DNA of 64,000 nucleotides from Scolanthus callimorphus (Eukaryota; Cnidaria; Anthozoa; Actiniaria; Edwardsiidae). Positions 22,769-34,565 of this stretch are shown here, in pieces. The notes below the pieces were generated by a model. That model saw only the letters and a program-made list of their open reading frames with translations, made no database searches and was not told where the DNA came from. The stretch's first letter is position 1. Each line of letters begins with the position of its first letter. The position numbers and the translations under genes are program-made. Where the stretch lies: contig CM066924.1 in the NCBI GenBank assembly GCA_033964015.1, positions 2,896,251 to 2,960,250 on the forward strand. Reading direction: 5' to 3'.

Positions 22769-23649
22769 ATAACATTATTTCTCTAGCAGTCGTCATTATC
22801 CTCGGTAACGGCTTGGTCATCTATGTAACTCTATCAGTACGGACCATCCGAGAACAGCTCTCCCCGAACTGGTACACATACTTTCCCTGGGCGTGGCAGA
22901 CTTGCTAGTGGGATTCTACCCTCTGTTCGAGTGCATATGTAACTTTGCTATAACTTGTAATAAATTTACTTGGATACTAGGGGTGCAATTCAGAGATTTA
23001 TTTTTCTTGGCGTCGACATATAACTTGTGCACTTTAACAATCGACAGACTTGTAGCGATTTGTCATCCTTTTACTCACCTTAGATTTTCGACACCTAGGA
23101 GATGTCTTCTTCTTCTTATACGCTACTTGGTTGTTAGGCATTATTATTATTATCATTCGTGTCGTTATCTTCTTCGCTCTTCCGAATGCTTGACTATATT
23201 CACAAGCTGCCCATCATGTATTTTGCTCTATTTATCAGGCACGTTTTCTGTTCCAAGTTTGATCTTGGTCTTCTGTTACACTCGTATTCTGCGTGAAGTC
23301 AAGAGACATAAAACGCAGATCGAATCAATCGAGATTCAAATAGCGTCAAACGCTCCAAGAGAACTCCAGCGTAACAACTCAAAAAGAACTCGAAAAGCTC
23401 GGCGCAAATCGTCGTGGCTGTCAGTTTGTTTAGTGGTACTTATTTTTCTGATCTCAAGTACTGCACATCAGTACTATATTGTTTGCAACTATGTAATTAA
23501 GATTTGCCTTTTTCCTTACATAAAAGAGGTTGCGGAAATCTCGCGGTACTTTCAATTCAGCAATTAATTTCTTTGTGTATGCTTTGATGAAGAAAGATTT
23601 TCGAGAGGCCTTGAGAAAAATAACGCTTTGCAATTTAAGGAGCTTGTGA
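22769..23649 (+). pseudogene. Class A GPCR pseudogene 3
   Basis: TM1 (VVIILGNGLVIYVTLSVRTI, with the conserved GN) is preceded by an early TAG or frameshift. LSLGVADLLVGFYPLFECI is TM2. The long open part (22893-23567) carries LTIDRLVAICHPF (DRY region), TM4 read out of frame over a short interval, TM5 (GTFSVPSLILVFCYTRIL), a third loop REVKRHKTQ and TM6 (SVCLVVLIFLISSTAHQYY). One frameshift later come INFFVYALMKKDFREALRK and TGA at 23649. It is the least damaged copy: about four lesions, two of which nearly compensate each other. It is closest to copies 1 and 2 in the DRY and C-terminal segments. Confidence 0.87.
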
Positions 23650-24080
23650 TAACAGTCAGGTTATTGTTTTGAGATGCGCAGAACAGCTGCGCAGTTGCGA
23701 GACAGCCTCCCTTTAAATATATGTTAATTGTCTATAATTGTGTTTCCATTCAAATAATTCCTCAAATTTATCTGTAATATATTTAAATGAAATTCATATG
23801 AAAATTTAAGAAAATGAAAATTTTAAAACTTGGTACGGTAGCCTAAATTTGTAAGGGAACTCTGTAAAAACATCTGGTTTTTTAATTTAAATTAAGTTAT
23901 AATTATACCATAGTTAAGCCCGCGATATAAACGCTTTAAAATGGGGTATCACTTGTCAAGATAGGGCTATTGTTTGAGAAATATTCCATTTCAACGAAAA
24001 AGTACCCAGAAGGTGTGCTGTTACCTTACTACAGACAAAACCCATACTAAAGTGCTAATGAAGCCCTAGTAAGCGGAGAA
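23650..24080. other. 3' flank of GPCR pseudogene 3; only the 45-bp shared block
   Basis: Holds the block at 23672-23716 that matches 2595-2640. The remainder is AT-rich and unassigned. Confidence 0.5.
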
Positions 24081-24084
24081 AAAT

Positions 24085-24190
24085 AAAAATCGCTGACCCC
24101 AGGAGGGAATCGAGTCCACGACCCCTGGAATTGTACTACCCATGCTCTTCCAGCCGGGTTATCAGGTCAGACCGGGTTTAGTAATGCTAG
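24085..24190 (-). repeat. tRNA-like (SINE) fragment
   Basis: On the minus strand GGCTGGAAGAGCATGGGTAG resembles an A box / D-arm, and GGACTCGATTCCCTCC ~45 bases later resembles a B box / T-arm. It lacks a proper cloverleaf and 3' end, so a tRNA-derived SINE head or tRNA pseudogene is more likely than a working tRNA. Confidence 0.45.
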
Positions 24191-24232
24191 TTAGTGCCCT
24201 CACAAATTAACCGCTGTTGGTTTTATTTATAT

Positions 24233-24524
24233 CGTTGCATTGCGACCCTCGTTTTAAAACATCGATTTGGTTGTGACTTCGCTGTTCCGCCAGTCAACTC
24301 TTATGATCTTATGAGCCAATGAGATTCTAGCCCTGTTTCACCTAGTGCAGTCGCCTGGCTTTCCGTCGCGACGTTGTCTGGTTTTATTTCAGAGGGAAGC
24401 CAGTTGACTGCACTAGGCGAAACAGGGCAAGAGTTTCATTGGCTCAGACAGTTTGATTGGCGGAACAGCAAAGACAAAAATCAAGAAATGTGATGGTTTT
24501 GAAAACGTGGGTCGCGATGCAACG
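24233..24524. mobile_element. Fold-back MITE, ~292 bp
   Basis: CGTTGCATTGCGACCC at the left pairs with GGGTCGCGATGCAACG at the right. Inner arms pair too: CGCTGTTCCGCC with GGCGGAACAGC, and GCCCTGTTTCACCTAGTGCAGTC with its inverse ending AACAGGGC. It is almost entirely palindromic apart from a ~50-base centre and has no coding content. Confidence 0.85.
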
Positions 24525-24723
24525 GTTTTAGCTGTAAGACATTTCTGTAAACTTTATTTAAAAACTAGTTTGCTATTCTAATACCTATTACACATTATAG
24601 ACATAAGATAACGTGTACTATTGAAATGTATCAGCGTTTTGTATTGGGTAGACTTTGGTTTCTGAGCTTCACTGATCACTAACGCGCATGACCTAGACGC
24701 CCTAGCATCCTAATCGCGCTTAG

Positions 24724-24880
24724 AATAAGCCTTGTTGGAGTTGAAATTTCGTGTTCAGTGCGCATGCGATTTTAGTCCGAATCTTTTGTTTAACTTCTCT
24801 TTGTTCTTGTTAAACAAAAGAAATTCGGACTAAAATCGCATGTGCACTAAACACGAAATTTAAACTCCAGCTAGGCTTAT
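24724..24880. mobile_element. Near-perfect palindrome with ~72-bp arms
   Basis: The left arm runs AATAAGCC...GTGTTCAGTGCGCATGCGATTTTAGTCCGAATC...GTTTAAC. The right arm is its reverse complement with few changes, around a 14-base loop near 24797. Long continuous arms imply recent origin or inverted-repeat maintenance. Confidence 0.88.
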
Positions 24881-25394
24881 AGACTAGTCGATTTGTCATA
24901 TGATCTCGTCCTCGATCTTGATTGAATTTCGAGGTTTTCAGCATTCTTGAGCTAAAGATTGACTCAACTCCAATCAATTTGAAAAGAACAATCCTTGTTT
25001 TCATAAAAGCACAGAAACCCTTATTAGATTTCAGAGCAATTATTTCAGCTGTTTAGCGCGCAGTTCTTCAGTCATCCCCTCCCCCACCCTTCGCAAACTG
25101 ACAGGCAACGCAGAGCTTGGTGTAACGCGCATTCTGATTGGCTCATACGCGGTATGAAGATCTATGAAGAATCTGGCGCTTCATATAATAACTCTTTTTC
25201 AAATGAAACAAACTTTTGCTCATCTTTTTTATGAAAAATTAATTTAAGAAAAACAATGAAACATTTATTCCCTATTTTTTATTTATTTAACGAGATCCAT
25301 CAAACCGCTCTTAGATTGGCTCGCGAGCGGTCCGGCAAACGATCCGGTCCCCGGGCCTGGATGTCGCCGCATGTAAAGGGGTCCACAGACGTTT

Positions 25395-25830
25395 TGGATC
25401 CCGGATCCCTGATCCCGGCCCGTGGATTCCGGATCCCGTCCAATGGATCCCGGATCCCATACTCTGGATCCCGGATCCCACACCTTGGATCCCGGATCCC
25501 ACACCTTGGATCCCGGATCCCATACTCTGTATCCCGGATACCATACTCTGGATCCTGGATCCCACACCTTGGATCCCGGATCCCATACTCTGTATCCCAG
25601 ATGCCACACCTTGGATCCCGGATCCCATACTCTGTATCCGGATACCATACTCTGGATCCTGGATCCCACACCTGGATCCCGGATCCCATACTCTGGGTCC
25701 CAGATCCCACACCTTGGATCCCGGATCCCATACTCTGTATCCCGGATACCATACTCTGGATCCTGGATCCCACACCTTGGATCCCGGATCCCATCCTCTG
25801 TATCCCGGATCCTCGTATCCTACTCTGTAC
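25395..25830. repeat. 21-bp GGATCC-rich minisatellite, open in six frames
   Basis: About 20 tandem copies of a 21-bp unit alternating between GGATCCCGGATCCCACACCTT and the ...CATACTCT variant. Because 21 is divisible by three and the unit has no stop in most frames, long frames appear on both strands (heptads such as LDPGSHT). Flanking 25830-25990 is a looser GATC-rich tail. I regard the frames as artefacts. Confidence 0.92.
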
Positions 25831-25989
25831 CCGATCCGGATCACTCAACTTTTATGGGAATCGGGATACGATCTCCGATCATCGTGACACGATTGATCGG
25901 ATCGCGTCACGATCCGAATATTAGGTCCTCGATCCGATCTGGCTATACCCGATGATCGGAATGGATACCCGATCATACGATCCAGGAAG

Positions 25990-27550
25990 TCGCGCCCCAT
26001 CTTCTACTTTCGATCGGATGAATTGAATTGTTCACGATGAGTGGAGTAGTGTTGAAAAACCAAACCCTTAAAAAAAATCGTAAAAAAACCGGCAATTTCT
26101 TTTTAGTACGACCGGAATATGAAATTAGGGCTCAGAAATTCAGATGAAAAATGTTTCCAAAAGATCGTTATTAATGACATATTTATTTATACATCATTAA
26201 AGTAGGATTTGAAAAAGAATGATAAAAATAGATGACAAAACACAAAGTCATGGCCTTGAGTTTGCCGTCGCAACTTTGCGCTCTAGACACAGTTGGGTGC
26301 ATTTTCAATTTCGAATGAGACACCTTACACAAGGAGATTTGTAAAGACTATTCCGTTTATAGTTATGCTCGTAAATCGATATTGGTGATTTACACATTTA
26401 GCACATTTCTGTAATAAATGAAATTGAAAAATTAAGCAATCCATTGCGAAAAGCTTCTAATTACCGGTAGCAATCATTGTTCGGGATTATTCCAATTACG
26501 ATAACTAAAAGAGCATAAAACGGCCTTCAGGACCAAAACACGGACGAAAATTCAAGGCGGTAAAAGCGTGTAGGCTAGTGAATCAAAAAGACGCGAACAA
26601 ACGTTTCAAATTGCATTACTTTATTAAAACTCGATAGCACGCCCGCCAAAAACACACTTTGCACTAAAATCATCACGTCAGGCTGTTCCGGCGGTTCATG
26701 AAAACGCCCCTTAGGTCTCGATTTGAAACTAGATTCAACCCGCATCTACCAGTTGTAAATAATATAAAACGCGGGCTTGCGACTACTTCATCGTCTCGTT
26801 GGAATTTGCGATTATTTAGCCTCAATAGAATCTTATCCGAACATGATGCTCCCTCTAGTAGCCATTCTTGAAGAATGCGAAACTTTCAAATTTATTTACA
26901 AAAATATTAAATTTACATGGCTTTTCTCCAAAATATGCTAAAATACATTCCTAATAAACATTAGGATTGAAAAAAAGTACCCCCGGCCACCTTTTCTTTC
27001 TTTGTTATGAAAATAATTTGTTCTAGCATCACACTATGCGCTATTGCAAACACGCACATCCATTTTCTGTATTCGTGATAGTCCTCAGGTAGCGAAAGCC
27101 CCACAGTTCTCAATCAAATAAAACTTCAACATTAGAAAAAATCGCCTTGGATACGTAGCAGCAACATTCTTGAGAAATGCATGAAATTAAGGTTTACCTC
27201 TGTGTCGTTATAATTTCAGTCTAAATAACTTTGAAATAAATGGCTTTAGAAGGAAACTTTCTGATGAATGAGTAACTTGTCATGTCATCACTTGATTCCT
27301 TCAGAAAGTTTTTTTATAAATTTATGCATTTAAGACATTTTGAGCTGGCGTCACTTGTTATGTCATAATCTGCATAACAGTGTATCCAATTATCCAAGTG
27401 AAATATATATATAATAATAATGAATGATGCTTCCTTATTTGCTCTAGATAAACTTTTTTTTATATGCAAGTACGGAGCAGGCCACACTGATGCTTTAAGT
27501 GCCATAAGTGGGCGTAAATAAAATAAAATCGCCTCGGAACGGGACGGTAT
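25990..27550. other. No recognisable gene or element
   Basis: 1.5 kb of AT-rich sequence. GAAACTTTCTGATGAATGAG / CACTTGATTCCTTCAGAAAG near 27255-27310 is partly inverted. No domain, RNA gene or clear repeat seen. Confidence 0.45.
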
Positions 27551-27790
27551 GCAAGACCCTACCAAGCGCCCATGGATAGAATATGCCAAATATGTAAGGC
27601 AGGGGTAGAGGACGAAGAACATTTCCTTTCAAAATGGACTGGTTATGAAACAAGTAGAATGAAGTTGTGCGAATATCTTGAAAGGCACACGAAGGTCACA
27701 CTTAAGGACGTACCACCCATGCATTATTGGATCCCCATTATGGAAAGGCTATATTATTTCGCCACGTATAAGCACCTGTTGAATGGCTAA
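27540..27790 (+). pseudogene. Non-LTR retrotransposon 3' tail (zinc-knuckle end)
   Basis: The plus strand reads RICQICKAGVEDEEHFL followed by W-T-G-Y, matching the C-terminal CxxC...E-D-E-x-H-F-L...C...Y motif at the end of many LINE ORF2 proteins; the last Cys is Trp here. Upstream, the typical ...GRYARP... lead-in is present only out of frame (around CGGTATGCAAGACCCTACC). No reverse transcriptase lies nearby: a 5'-truncated dead copy. Confidence 0.7.
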
Positions 27791-28019
27791 TGGCACATAT
27801 GAATATAGCCCATGGGCTCACGTGATATAAGCCGAGGGGCGAAGAGTCATTGCCGATGGGCACAGATGACCATGTATTCATGAATTATAATGTATTTATC
27901 CAGGAATAAATGTTTTATACGAATTACTTACATTTAATCGTGTGTTTTCTTATTTTTCAGATACTTAGTCGCTCGCACAGTCAACGATTTTAAAATAAGT
28001 TAAGCTGTTTTTCAGTATC

Positions 28020-28250
28020 AAACAAAGAATAATCGCTTGATTTCTTTGTACGTGAATTCAAGTCGGAATTTAGTCGATTTGTTCGTGTCTATGAAAAATC
28101 GTCTTCCTAGACGGCCAAATCGTCTGAATTTGTTCGTCTGAAAATGTGTTCGTCCTGTGTTCGTCTACAGACGATTTGTTCGTCCAGACGATTTGTTCGT
28201 CTCTAGTGTGAATACGTCCATTGTTTCGTTCAGACGAGCTTTAAATGTCA
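28020..28250. repeat. GTTCGTC/CAGACGA-rich element
   Basis: Many copies of TTCGTC and its inverse in ~230 bases, ending CGTCTCTAGTGTGAATACG. The same end (CGTCTTTAGTGTGAATACG) occurs at 61495, and related GACGAATTTAA motifs fill 57284-57564. Likely one MITE family with self-similar interiors. Confidence 0.6.
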
Positions 28251-28521
28251 GAGCTCACGGCATCTCAGTTCATTCTAATTATATAGTTATTAGAGTACCG
28301 AAAAGCAAAACAGACATTTATAGGTAGGGACAAGATCAGTGTTTATTTTAATTCTAATCTGACAAAATTACATGTCCATATAATTTGTTATCGAGATATA
28401 TTCAAACAGCTAACATTTACCTCTCTTCGTCTGATTTCTTATTTAAAAATGTCATTTTCATGAAATCGTTCAATAAGTACATAATGGGTAGCAGGAAAGT
28501 TTCATATACTTCTTTCTTAGA

Positions 28522-28740
28522 ATGTTTCAAAAAGTGTTAAAGAGCTTGGGTTTTGACCCCGCTAAGTATGCTTTACATAGTTTTCGCTCTGGCGGCGCGA
28601 CAGCTATAGCAAAGAACTTGAAAGACTGTCCTTCAGTGGAACATCTGCTCAACTTTCATGGTCGTTGGAGATCAGACACTGCTAATGACATGTTAAAGAA
28701 CAGATTGAGAGCTTCTCAAGCAACTGGTCGGTGCCTTGTT
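28522..28740 (+). pseudogene. Tyrosine recombinase C-terminal relic 2
   Basis: Reads LKSLGFDPAKYALHSFRSGG, then ~20 residues later LNFHGRWRSD. LHSFRSGG is the HxxR box and HGRW the following H/W box of tyrosine recombinases; the expected nucleophilic Tyr ~10 residues downstream is absent (TANDMLKN). It belongs to the same broad class as 2044-2245 but differs in detail. A dead tail of a DIRS- or Crypton-like element, next to the 28.7-34 kb repeat nest. Confidence 0.75.
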
Positions 28741-28749
28741 TATGGACGT

Positions 28750-31700
28750 GTCATTATTTACATGGGGGTGGAGGGGGCTCGCATTTTTTTCAAACAAGGC
28801 TAAAAATTTAGGACCCTCCCCTTGAACATAACAAAAAAAATGTGATCCTCCCCCAGTTGTAGGTAAAAAAAAATGGGACCTCCCCATGCAATTTATTTCT
28901 GAAAAACCTGTTAGATAGACTATTGTCCAAGTGATGTAATGTCTCTTTCATTCTTCTTAATAACAGAACTACTTTTTTCTTACTTCTGTCATGCACCAGT
29001 CAATTGACATCACGGCCCCCCGATTTAACATTCACTAAGTGTTAAATGTTACTATTTTCCCGGTCACCAGGGGCATGGTCGTTGTTAAAGCTCCAGGCCC
29101 CCGGCGACACTTTCGCAACTTGGCGAAACGCGCCTTTATTTTGATAAACGCATTTCATCAAGGCTCCAGAGAAAAGATAAACGTTTATTTTCTGCGTGTA
29201 GTAAAAAAGCCTGTTGGTTTTATTCTTCACGCGCTACAAATAATTATTATTCATATGCGTGAAGCGCAGCCCCAAAACGAATTCTTTTTCGTATCACTGG
29301 AGGGCTTTTGGGTTTTTTTTTATTTGTCCTTGCCAAGATACACATGCTTGTAACGACATTCGTACGCAGTCCATTTAAGCGTCACAAGCGAGTTCTCTAA
29401 AACTAGATTAGATGCCATTCCTTATGCGCGCGAAGCGCCCCGAAATTTTCAACATAATGAGTGAAATAAACTAGAGAATGATATAGAACTCGTTGCTGGA
29501 ATCTCTCTTTCATGGCTTCAGGTTTCGAGAGATCCTCCCCTTTCACTTGCCCAAAAATGAAAGTGATCCCTCCCAAAATTCTCCGATCCGTCCTTAAACC
29601 AATATATTTTTCGCACGATAATCGAACTTTTGGTTCAGCGTTAATTCCCTGTAATACCCCGCTGAATATCCAGCTATAAAAGGTCCGTCTTAAATTCCCT
29701 GCCCTTCCTCAGATGAATGTGTTAAATCCCCGGCCTTGCCGCGATACTTTCCCGCCCTGTCCCGGGGGTGGGGGCCGGGCTGTCAATTGACTGGTGCATA
29801 AGGAACCGTGGTTATTATTCATCGCCTCGATTATTTACGTGAGGATGTTTATAATACACAGGTAAAATACAGCGATCCTCCCTCCAAGTACAATGATTAC
29901 CCACGTCTCCCGTCCCCTGTTTGACCTAGTACTGTAAACATTTTACATAAAAACGGGCTCGCATATCCTTCGTTGCAAATTTTGATAAACGTCTGTTTGT
30001 TTGTTCGTCGTTTTTTTTTGTTTGTTCATCGCATTTCATCAAGCTTTAGAGAAAGGGTAGATGAACATGTTTTGTGTACGGCATAGTAAACAAAAGCCTG
30101 TCAGGAGCTCAGGAAGTACACTACCTCAACTATATAGGTTAGGTTATATTATCATGCGCACACCGCGCTCCGCTAATGACGAATTATTATATTCATGTGC
30201 GCGAAGCGCGGCCCAATGGACGAATTTCTATGCTTGTAACGTCGAAAACTCACGCTTACCTAAGGGGTCTTCTTTCAAACATATAGTGACTTGCCCTCCA
30301 GGCCTATCATTTGTAGGGAAATTTAGGGAGAGTTTGATTTTTCTTGGCAAGATAACTTGTTCTTGTCAAGGTAATGTCCTCATTGCTCAAAGAGTATATT
30401 AGATGTCATTGTTTATGCGCGCTAAGCGCGACGAAATTTGTATGGGGAAGTTGCTGAAAAAAAAACAATATCGCTATTTGTTTTACCCTCTTCATCGTCC
30501 AAATGTTGCTGAAAAAGTTATGACCCTGTCCCCAAACGGAATTGAAAAAAATTTGGACCCTCCCTCCTGCAATATGTAATAACATCGCCTTGTATAATTA
30601 CAAGATACACAGATATATATTTACAAAAACATTTTAAACACTTTATTGTAATAGCGGCACATGTGCCCTAGGGTTGCACTGTCGCAATAAAGATTATCTA
30701 TGTCTATGTCTATGCCCCCCAAAAAATAGGGCACTCCCCTTGAACATATCAACAAAAATTGTGTCCCTCCCCAAGTATTTTATATTTTCTGAAAAACCTG
30801 TAAGATAGACTCGCGCCGAGTGAAATGCAGAAATGCATTTTTTTTTACTTGCGTCACAGCTAAGGAGCCGGTCATTTTTTAACGCTTCGATTATTTACGA
30901 TAATAATGCATGATCCTCCCTCTATAAATACAATGATTATCCGCGTAATCCTACAACAGAGCACTCTTGATCAGAGCTATTAAACATTTTCGTGATAAAC
31001 CCTCCCCGTCCCCTTTTTTGATCAAGAACTGAAGACATTTTTTTGTCGAATGATGCTTGTAACGTCGAACTCATGCTAAAAGACTTCTTTTTTCGACACC
31101 ATTGACTGCCCGCCAGGCCCATCATGGCAAGGCATTTTTGGAGAGATGCTTTTGTTATTGTAAACGGCGTGCACGAGGGCAGTGCCTCGTTGATCAAGGG
31201 TCGATATAAGATGTCATTCTTTATGCGCGCGAAGCGTGCTAAAATTGCAAATGATAGAGAAGTTGTGAAAAAAAATTGACCCTCCAATATGCCTTTATCA
31301 CGCAATATTAATTATTAGTATATAGTGGTTTCAATAAAGTTTGTCATCCCAAACACTAAAGCCTACAAGCTGTCGGCGCCAAACCTTGTGGGTCATTCGT
31401 GCTTTGAATAACAAATATTCTGCAGGAGTCAAAAATGCCGCGCGCGATGAGCGAAGTCGACCTAGACTTTAACTTGTTTCCGAATTCAAGTGAGAGAATG
31501 ACACTGGCATCTAAAAATGTGCATTCTTAATAGCGAATGTCTCATAAAAATTTCGGCAAAAGCTCAGCAAAATTTGACATTTCACGGTCACAACCCAAAA
31601 TCTAATTTCCCTCAAAATTGTTTTTTTGTTTGGATGATACAATTAGCATTCTGTGTTTATTTTTGCTCAAAGACAAAGAGTTTGCTTCTCAAAGAAATGA

Positions 31701-32125
31701 AATAAAGACACAATTATAAAAATTCTTCATTCCAATCCAATGCCCAATTGAATTTTTATTTTGGGCGCCTAGAAAGCTTTTTGCCTAGCTGAAGATGTAT
31801 TACTATTTATTAATTAGCGCGTTTTCAATTTCTACGCGAGCGTCCGATAATTTACTTTCATTATATCTTCGTAGGTGTAGGATGACTAGCAAAAACGGAC
31901 GGACGGAAAACGGAATAGAATTTGCGAAATATTTCTTTAGATATTTGTTCTACAGAATATTCCAGCGGAGTTTCAGTAGGTCTCATGCAATCATCTCACA
32001 AAATACCCCGTCAGCATTTGATTTTCTCCTTGACAAAGGAAAAACGTGGCCGAAAAGTAGACAGCTTAATGCTGTACGCAGTACTGTCGTTCACGTTTAA
32101 GAATAAAGTTCTTGCACAAAGCTAA
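28750..32125. mobile_element. Nested copies of one repeat family (CCTCCC / GCGCGAAGCGC type)
   Basis: At least three diverged, partly overlapping copies share recognisable modules: TAAGGAACCGTGGTTATTATT...ATCGCCTCGATTATTTACG (29806, 30856, 32127), GATCCTCCCTC..AGTACAATGATT (29871, 30913), CAGGCCTATCATTTG-like, ATGCGCGCGAAGCGC and GACCCTCCC. A separate pair of inverted ends, TGCACCAGTCAATTGACA at about 28991 and its inverse ending near 29801, brackets an element inside one copy. Open frames here are short and unsupported. Confidence 0.65.
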
Positions 32126-33941
32126 GGAACCACGGTCGTTATTTATCGCCTCGATTATTTACGTGAGAGGATTTTGGGTAAACGGTAAAAATGCAGTGAT
32201 CCTTGTAGAAGCCCTAAATGTAATAACTGGCCCTAAGTTTAATAAAGGCCCCAAGTGTAATAAAAATTGGCCTTAAATGTAATAAAGGCCCTAAGTGTAA
32301 TAAAAAGTGGCCCTAAGTGTAATAAAGGCCCCAAATGTAATACAAAGTGGCCCTAAGTGTAATAATGGCAATGACCATCCATCGAGAGCGAAAACATATA
32401 ATTATTTTGGAAAGAACCATGAGTAAATTGGCATTATTAATTTGTTTCAAAATTGTGACTATCGAAATCCCCCTAAATTTGGACGCACGCAATTTCAACA
32501 GTGTTTTTTTCTTTTTTTTTCAAGCATGAATTCAGCTATGGCCGGCTCCCGGCGCTCATTCGAAATACAGTGTACTTCTATTAAGCTGCCACCCTCGGAA
32601 CCGAGCCAAGTGGCCGCTTTAGAGAGGTTGGCCGCTGAATAGATGTATTAAATGCAGTACTTTAGTAACAAATACGGTATTTGGGACGGCATTAAGTCGC
32701 AGCTCAATAGGGGGTGGCCGCTAGAGGTTCCATAAGTACCCTGAAGCCGGTACTTAATATTACAAAGCCCGCGGCGTTTGCTTCATATTAGACCCCGTTT
32801 ACATGCGGTACAAATATTCGTCCTAGTTGGGGTGACAAATACGGTATTTTTGGACTTTACAAAGTGGCTGCTCAATAGAGGATGGCCGCTTAATTGAGGT
32901 ATCACTGTAATATATTGATATAACAACGTTGACTTATTCCAACTAGGACGTTGTATGGTTATTGCCATTATTACACTTAGGGCCACTTTGTATTACACTT
33001 GGGGCCTTTATTACACTTAGGGCCAATTTTTATTACATTTGGGGCCTTTATTATACTTAGGGCCAATTTTTATTACACTTGGGGCCTTTATTACACTTAG
33101 GGCCAGTTATTACATTTAGGGCTTCTACAATCCTCCCTCTATAAGTACAATGATTAACGTGATCCCACCTCTCCCGTCCCCTATTTGGTACTGATTCGAA
33201 GACATTTTACAGAAAAAGAGGCTCGCACTTTTCTTTCATTGCGCGCGAAGCGCGCCCGAATTAGATAACGCATTTCATCAAGCCTAAGAAAAAGCCTAAG
33301 AGAACATGTTTTGTATACGGTATAGTAAACAAAGCCTGTCAGGAGCCCAGGAAGAACGCTACCCTCAACTATATAGGTTAGATGAAAGCTTCTCCCTATT
33401 GATGGGTTTCTGAGCCAAAAACGTTATATTATTCATGCGCGCAACTGAGCGCCGCAAATGACGAAGTTAAATATGATTCATGCGTGAAGCGCGGCCCAAA
33501 TGACGAATTTCTATATATGCTTGTAACGTCGAACTCACGCTAATACCTATATGGGGTCTTCTTTCAAACATAAAAACTTCCCGTCAGGCCTATCATTGCA
33601 GGCATTTTGGGAGAGTTTGCTTTTCCTCATCAAGATACACGCGTTGTTAAAAGGGCGTGAGGGTAGCGTCTTCGTTACTGAAAAAGCACATTATATGTCA
33701 TTCTTTATGCGCGCAAAGCGCGCCGAAATTTTTATTAAGTAAAAACGCAGATGATATAGAAGTTGCATATGTTTCACTCTCTTCATCGTCCAAATGTTGT
33801 TGAAAAAAGTTATGACCCTACCCCAAACAGGAGTGAAAAAAATGTGGACCCTCCCTTTAGACACGCGAAAAAAAATTAGGACTCTCCCCACAAAAATAGG
33901 AGCCCTCCCCCTTCGCTAAATAATGACACGTCCCTTAGCAG
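32126..33941. mobile_element. Copy of the same family carrying a nested transposon
   Basis: Starts TAAGGAACCACGGTCG at 32126 and ends with the inverse GACACGTCCCTTA at 33941, so both terminal repeats are present. It was split by the palindromic element at 32203-33130. Removing that insert restores the GATCCTCCCTCTATA module seen intact at 30913. Confidence 0.65.
32203..33130. mobile_element. 928-bp palindromic transposon with TCC target duplication
   Basis: Perfect ends TTGTAGAAGCCCTAAATGTA and its inverse are followed by ~170-bp inverted arms built from tandem GGCCCTAAGTGTAATAAA-type units (18-22 bp). TCC lies directly outside both ends, and the unoccupied site GATCCTCCCTCTATA is present in related copies at about 30913, so the insertion event can be read directly. 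The interior holds GTGGCCGCT-type motifs and a smaller inverted pair (CGTCCTAGTTGG / CCAACTAGGACG), with no transposase. Superfamily not assigned. Confidence 0.85.
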
Positions 33942-33959
33942 CGGATAATATACCTCGAT

Positions 33960-33995
<36 letters not shown>

Positions 33996-34039
33996 GCCCC
34001 TTCGGGGGATAGTTGTTAAATAATATATAATAGTTATTA

Positions 34040-34378
34040 GAAAATAGAATCCAGTTTTCAATTCAACAGATCTGTATTAGTAAAACTGCAAAGTTTCAAA
34101 AGAATTACTTGAAACTGGCTGAGATATGAAGTTTCAAAACTTCGTATTCTGGCATATTTTTTACAAAGAAATGTATGGGTAAATACGTCAAGTAGAGGCA
34201 TCGATGCCCGTCCAGCCTCGTTCCGATGTATTTTCCCATGCATTTCTTTGTAAAAAAAATAAGCCAGAATACGAAGTTTTGGAAATTCAAATCTCAGTCA
34301 ATATTTAAGCAATCTTCACCAAACTTTGCAGTTCTATTAATACGGATGTGTAGAATTGAAAACTGGATTCTATTTTCA
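34040..34378. mobile_element. Long fold-back element with ~150-bp arms
   Basis: GAAAATAGAATCCAGTTTTC at 34040 pairs with its inverse ending at 34378. AAACTGCAAAGTTT, CTTCGTATTCTGGC and TACAAAGAAATGTATGGG are all matched in inverted order. The centre is near 34200. No coding content. Confidence 0.87.
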
Positions 34379-34565
34379 TTTTCATATTATTAATCAATAT
34401 TGCGTGATAAAGGCCTATTAGACACGCGAATTAGGAACCCCGCCGCTAAATCATGACACGTCCCTTAGTATTGGGATTTTGTTCTTGTTAGAAAGCTCAT
34501 ATCAAAAGATCGAAGTTGTCTAGTAGACATGTAAAGCTCTAAAGGAAATGTGAGGCATAAACCCA

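Noticed and set aside
24085..24190. A functional tRNA gene
   Set aside because: A- and B-box-like segments are present, but the acceptor stem and cloverleaf do not close.
25283..25955. Long overlapping frames on both strands (up to 222 codons)
   Set aside because: They arise from a 21-bp tandem unit with no stops in most frames; no start context, domain or splice site supports any of them.
32210..33125. TTAGGG-containing repeats as internal telomeric sequence
   Set aside because: The TTAGGG words lie inside an 18-22-bp unit (ACACTTAGGGCCA...), not in tandem hexamers, and they form the arms of a bounded transposon.
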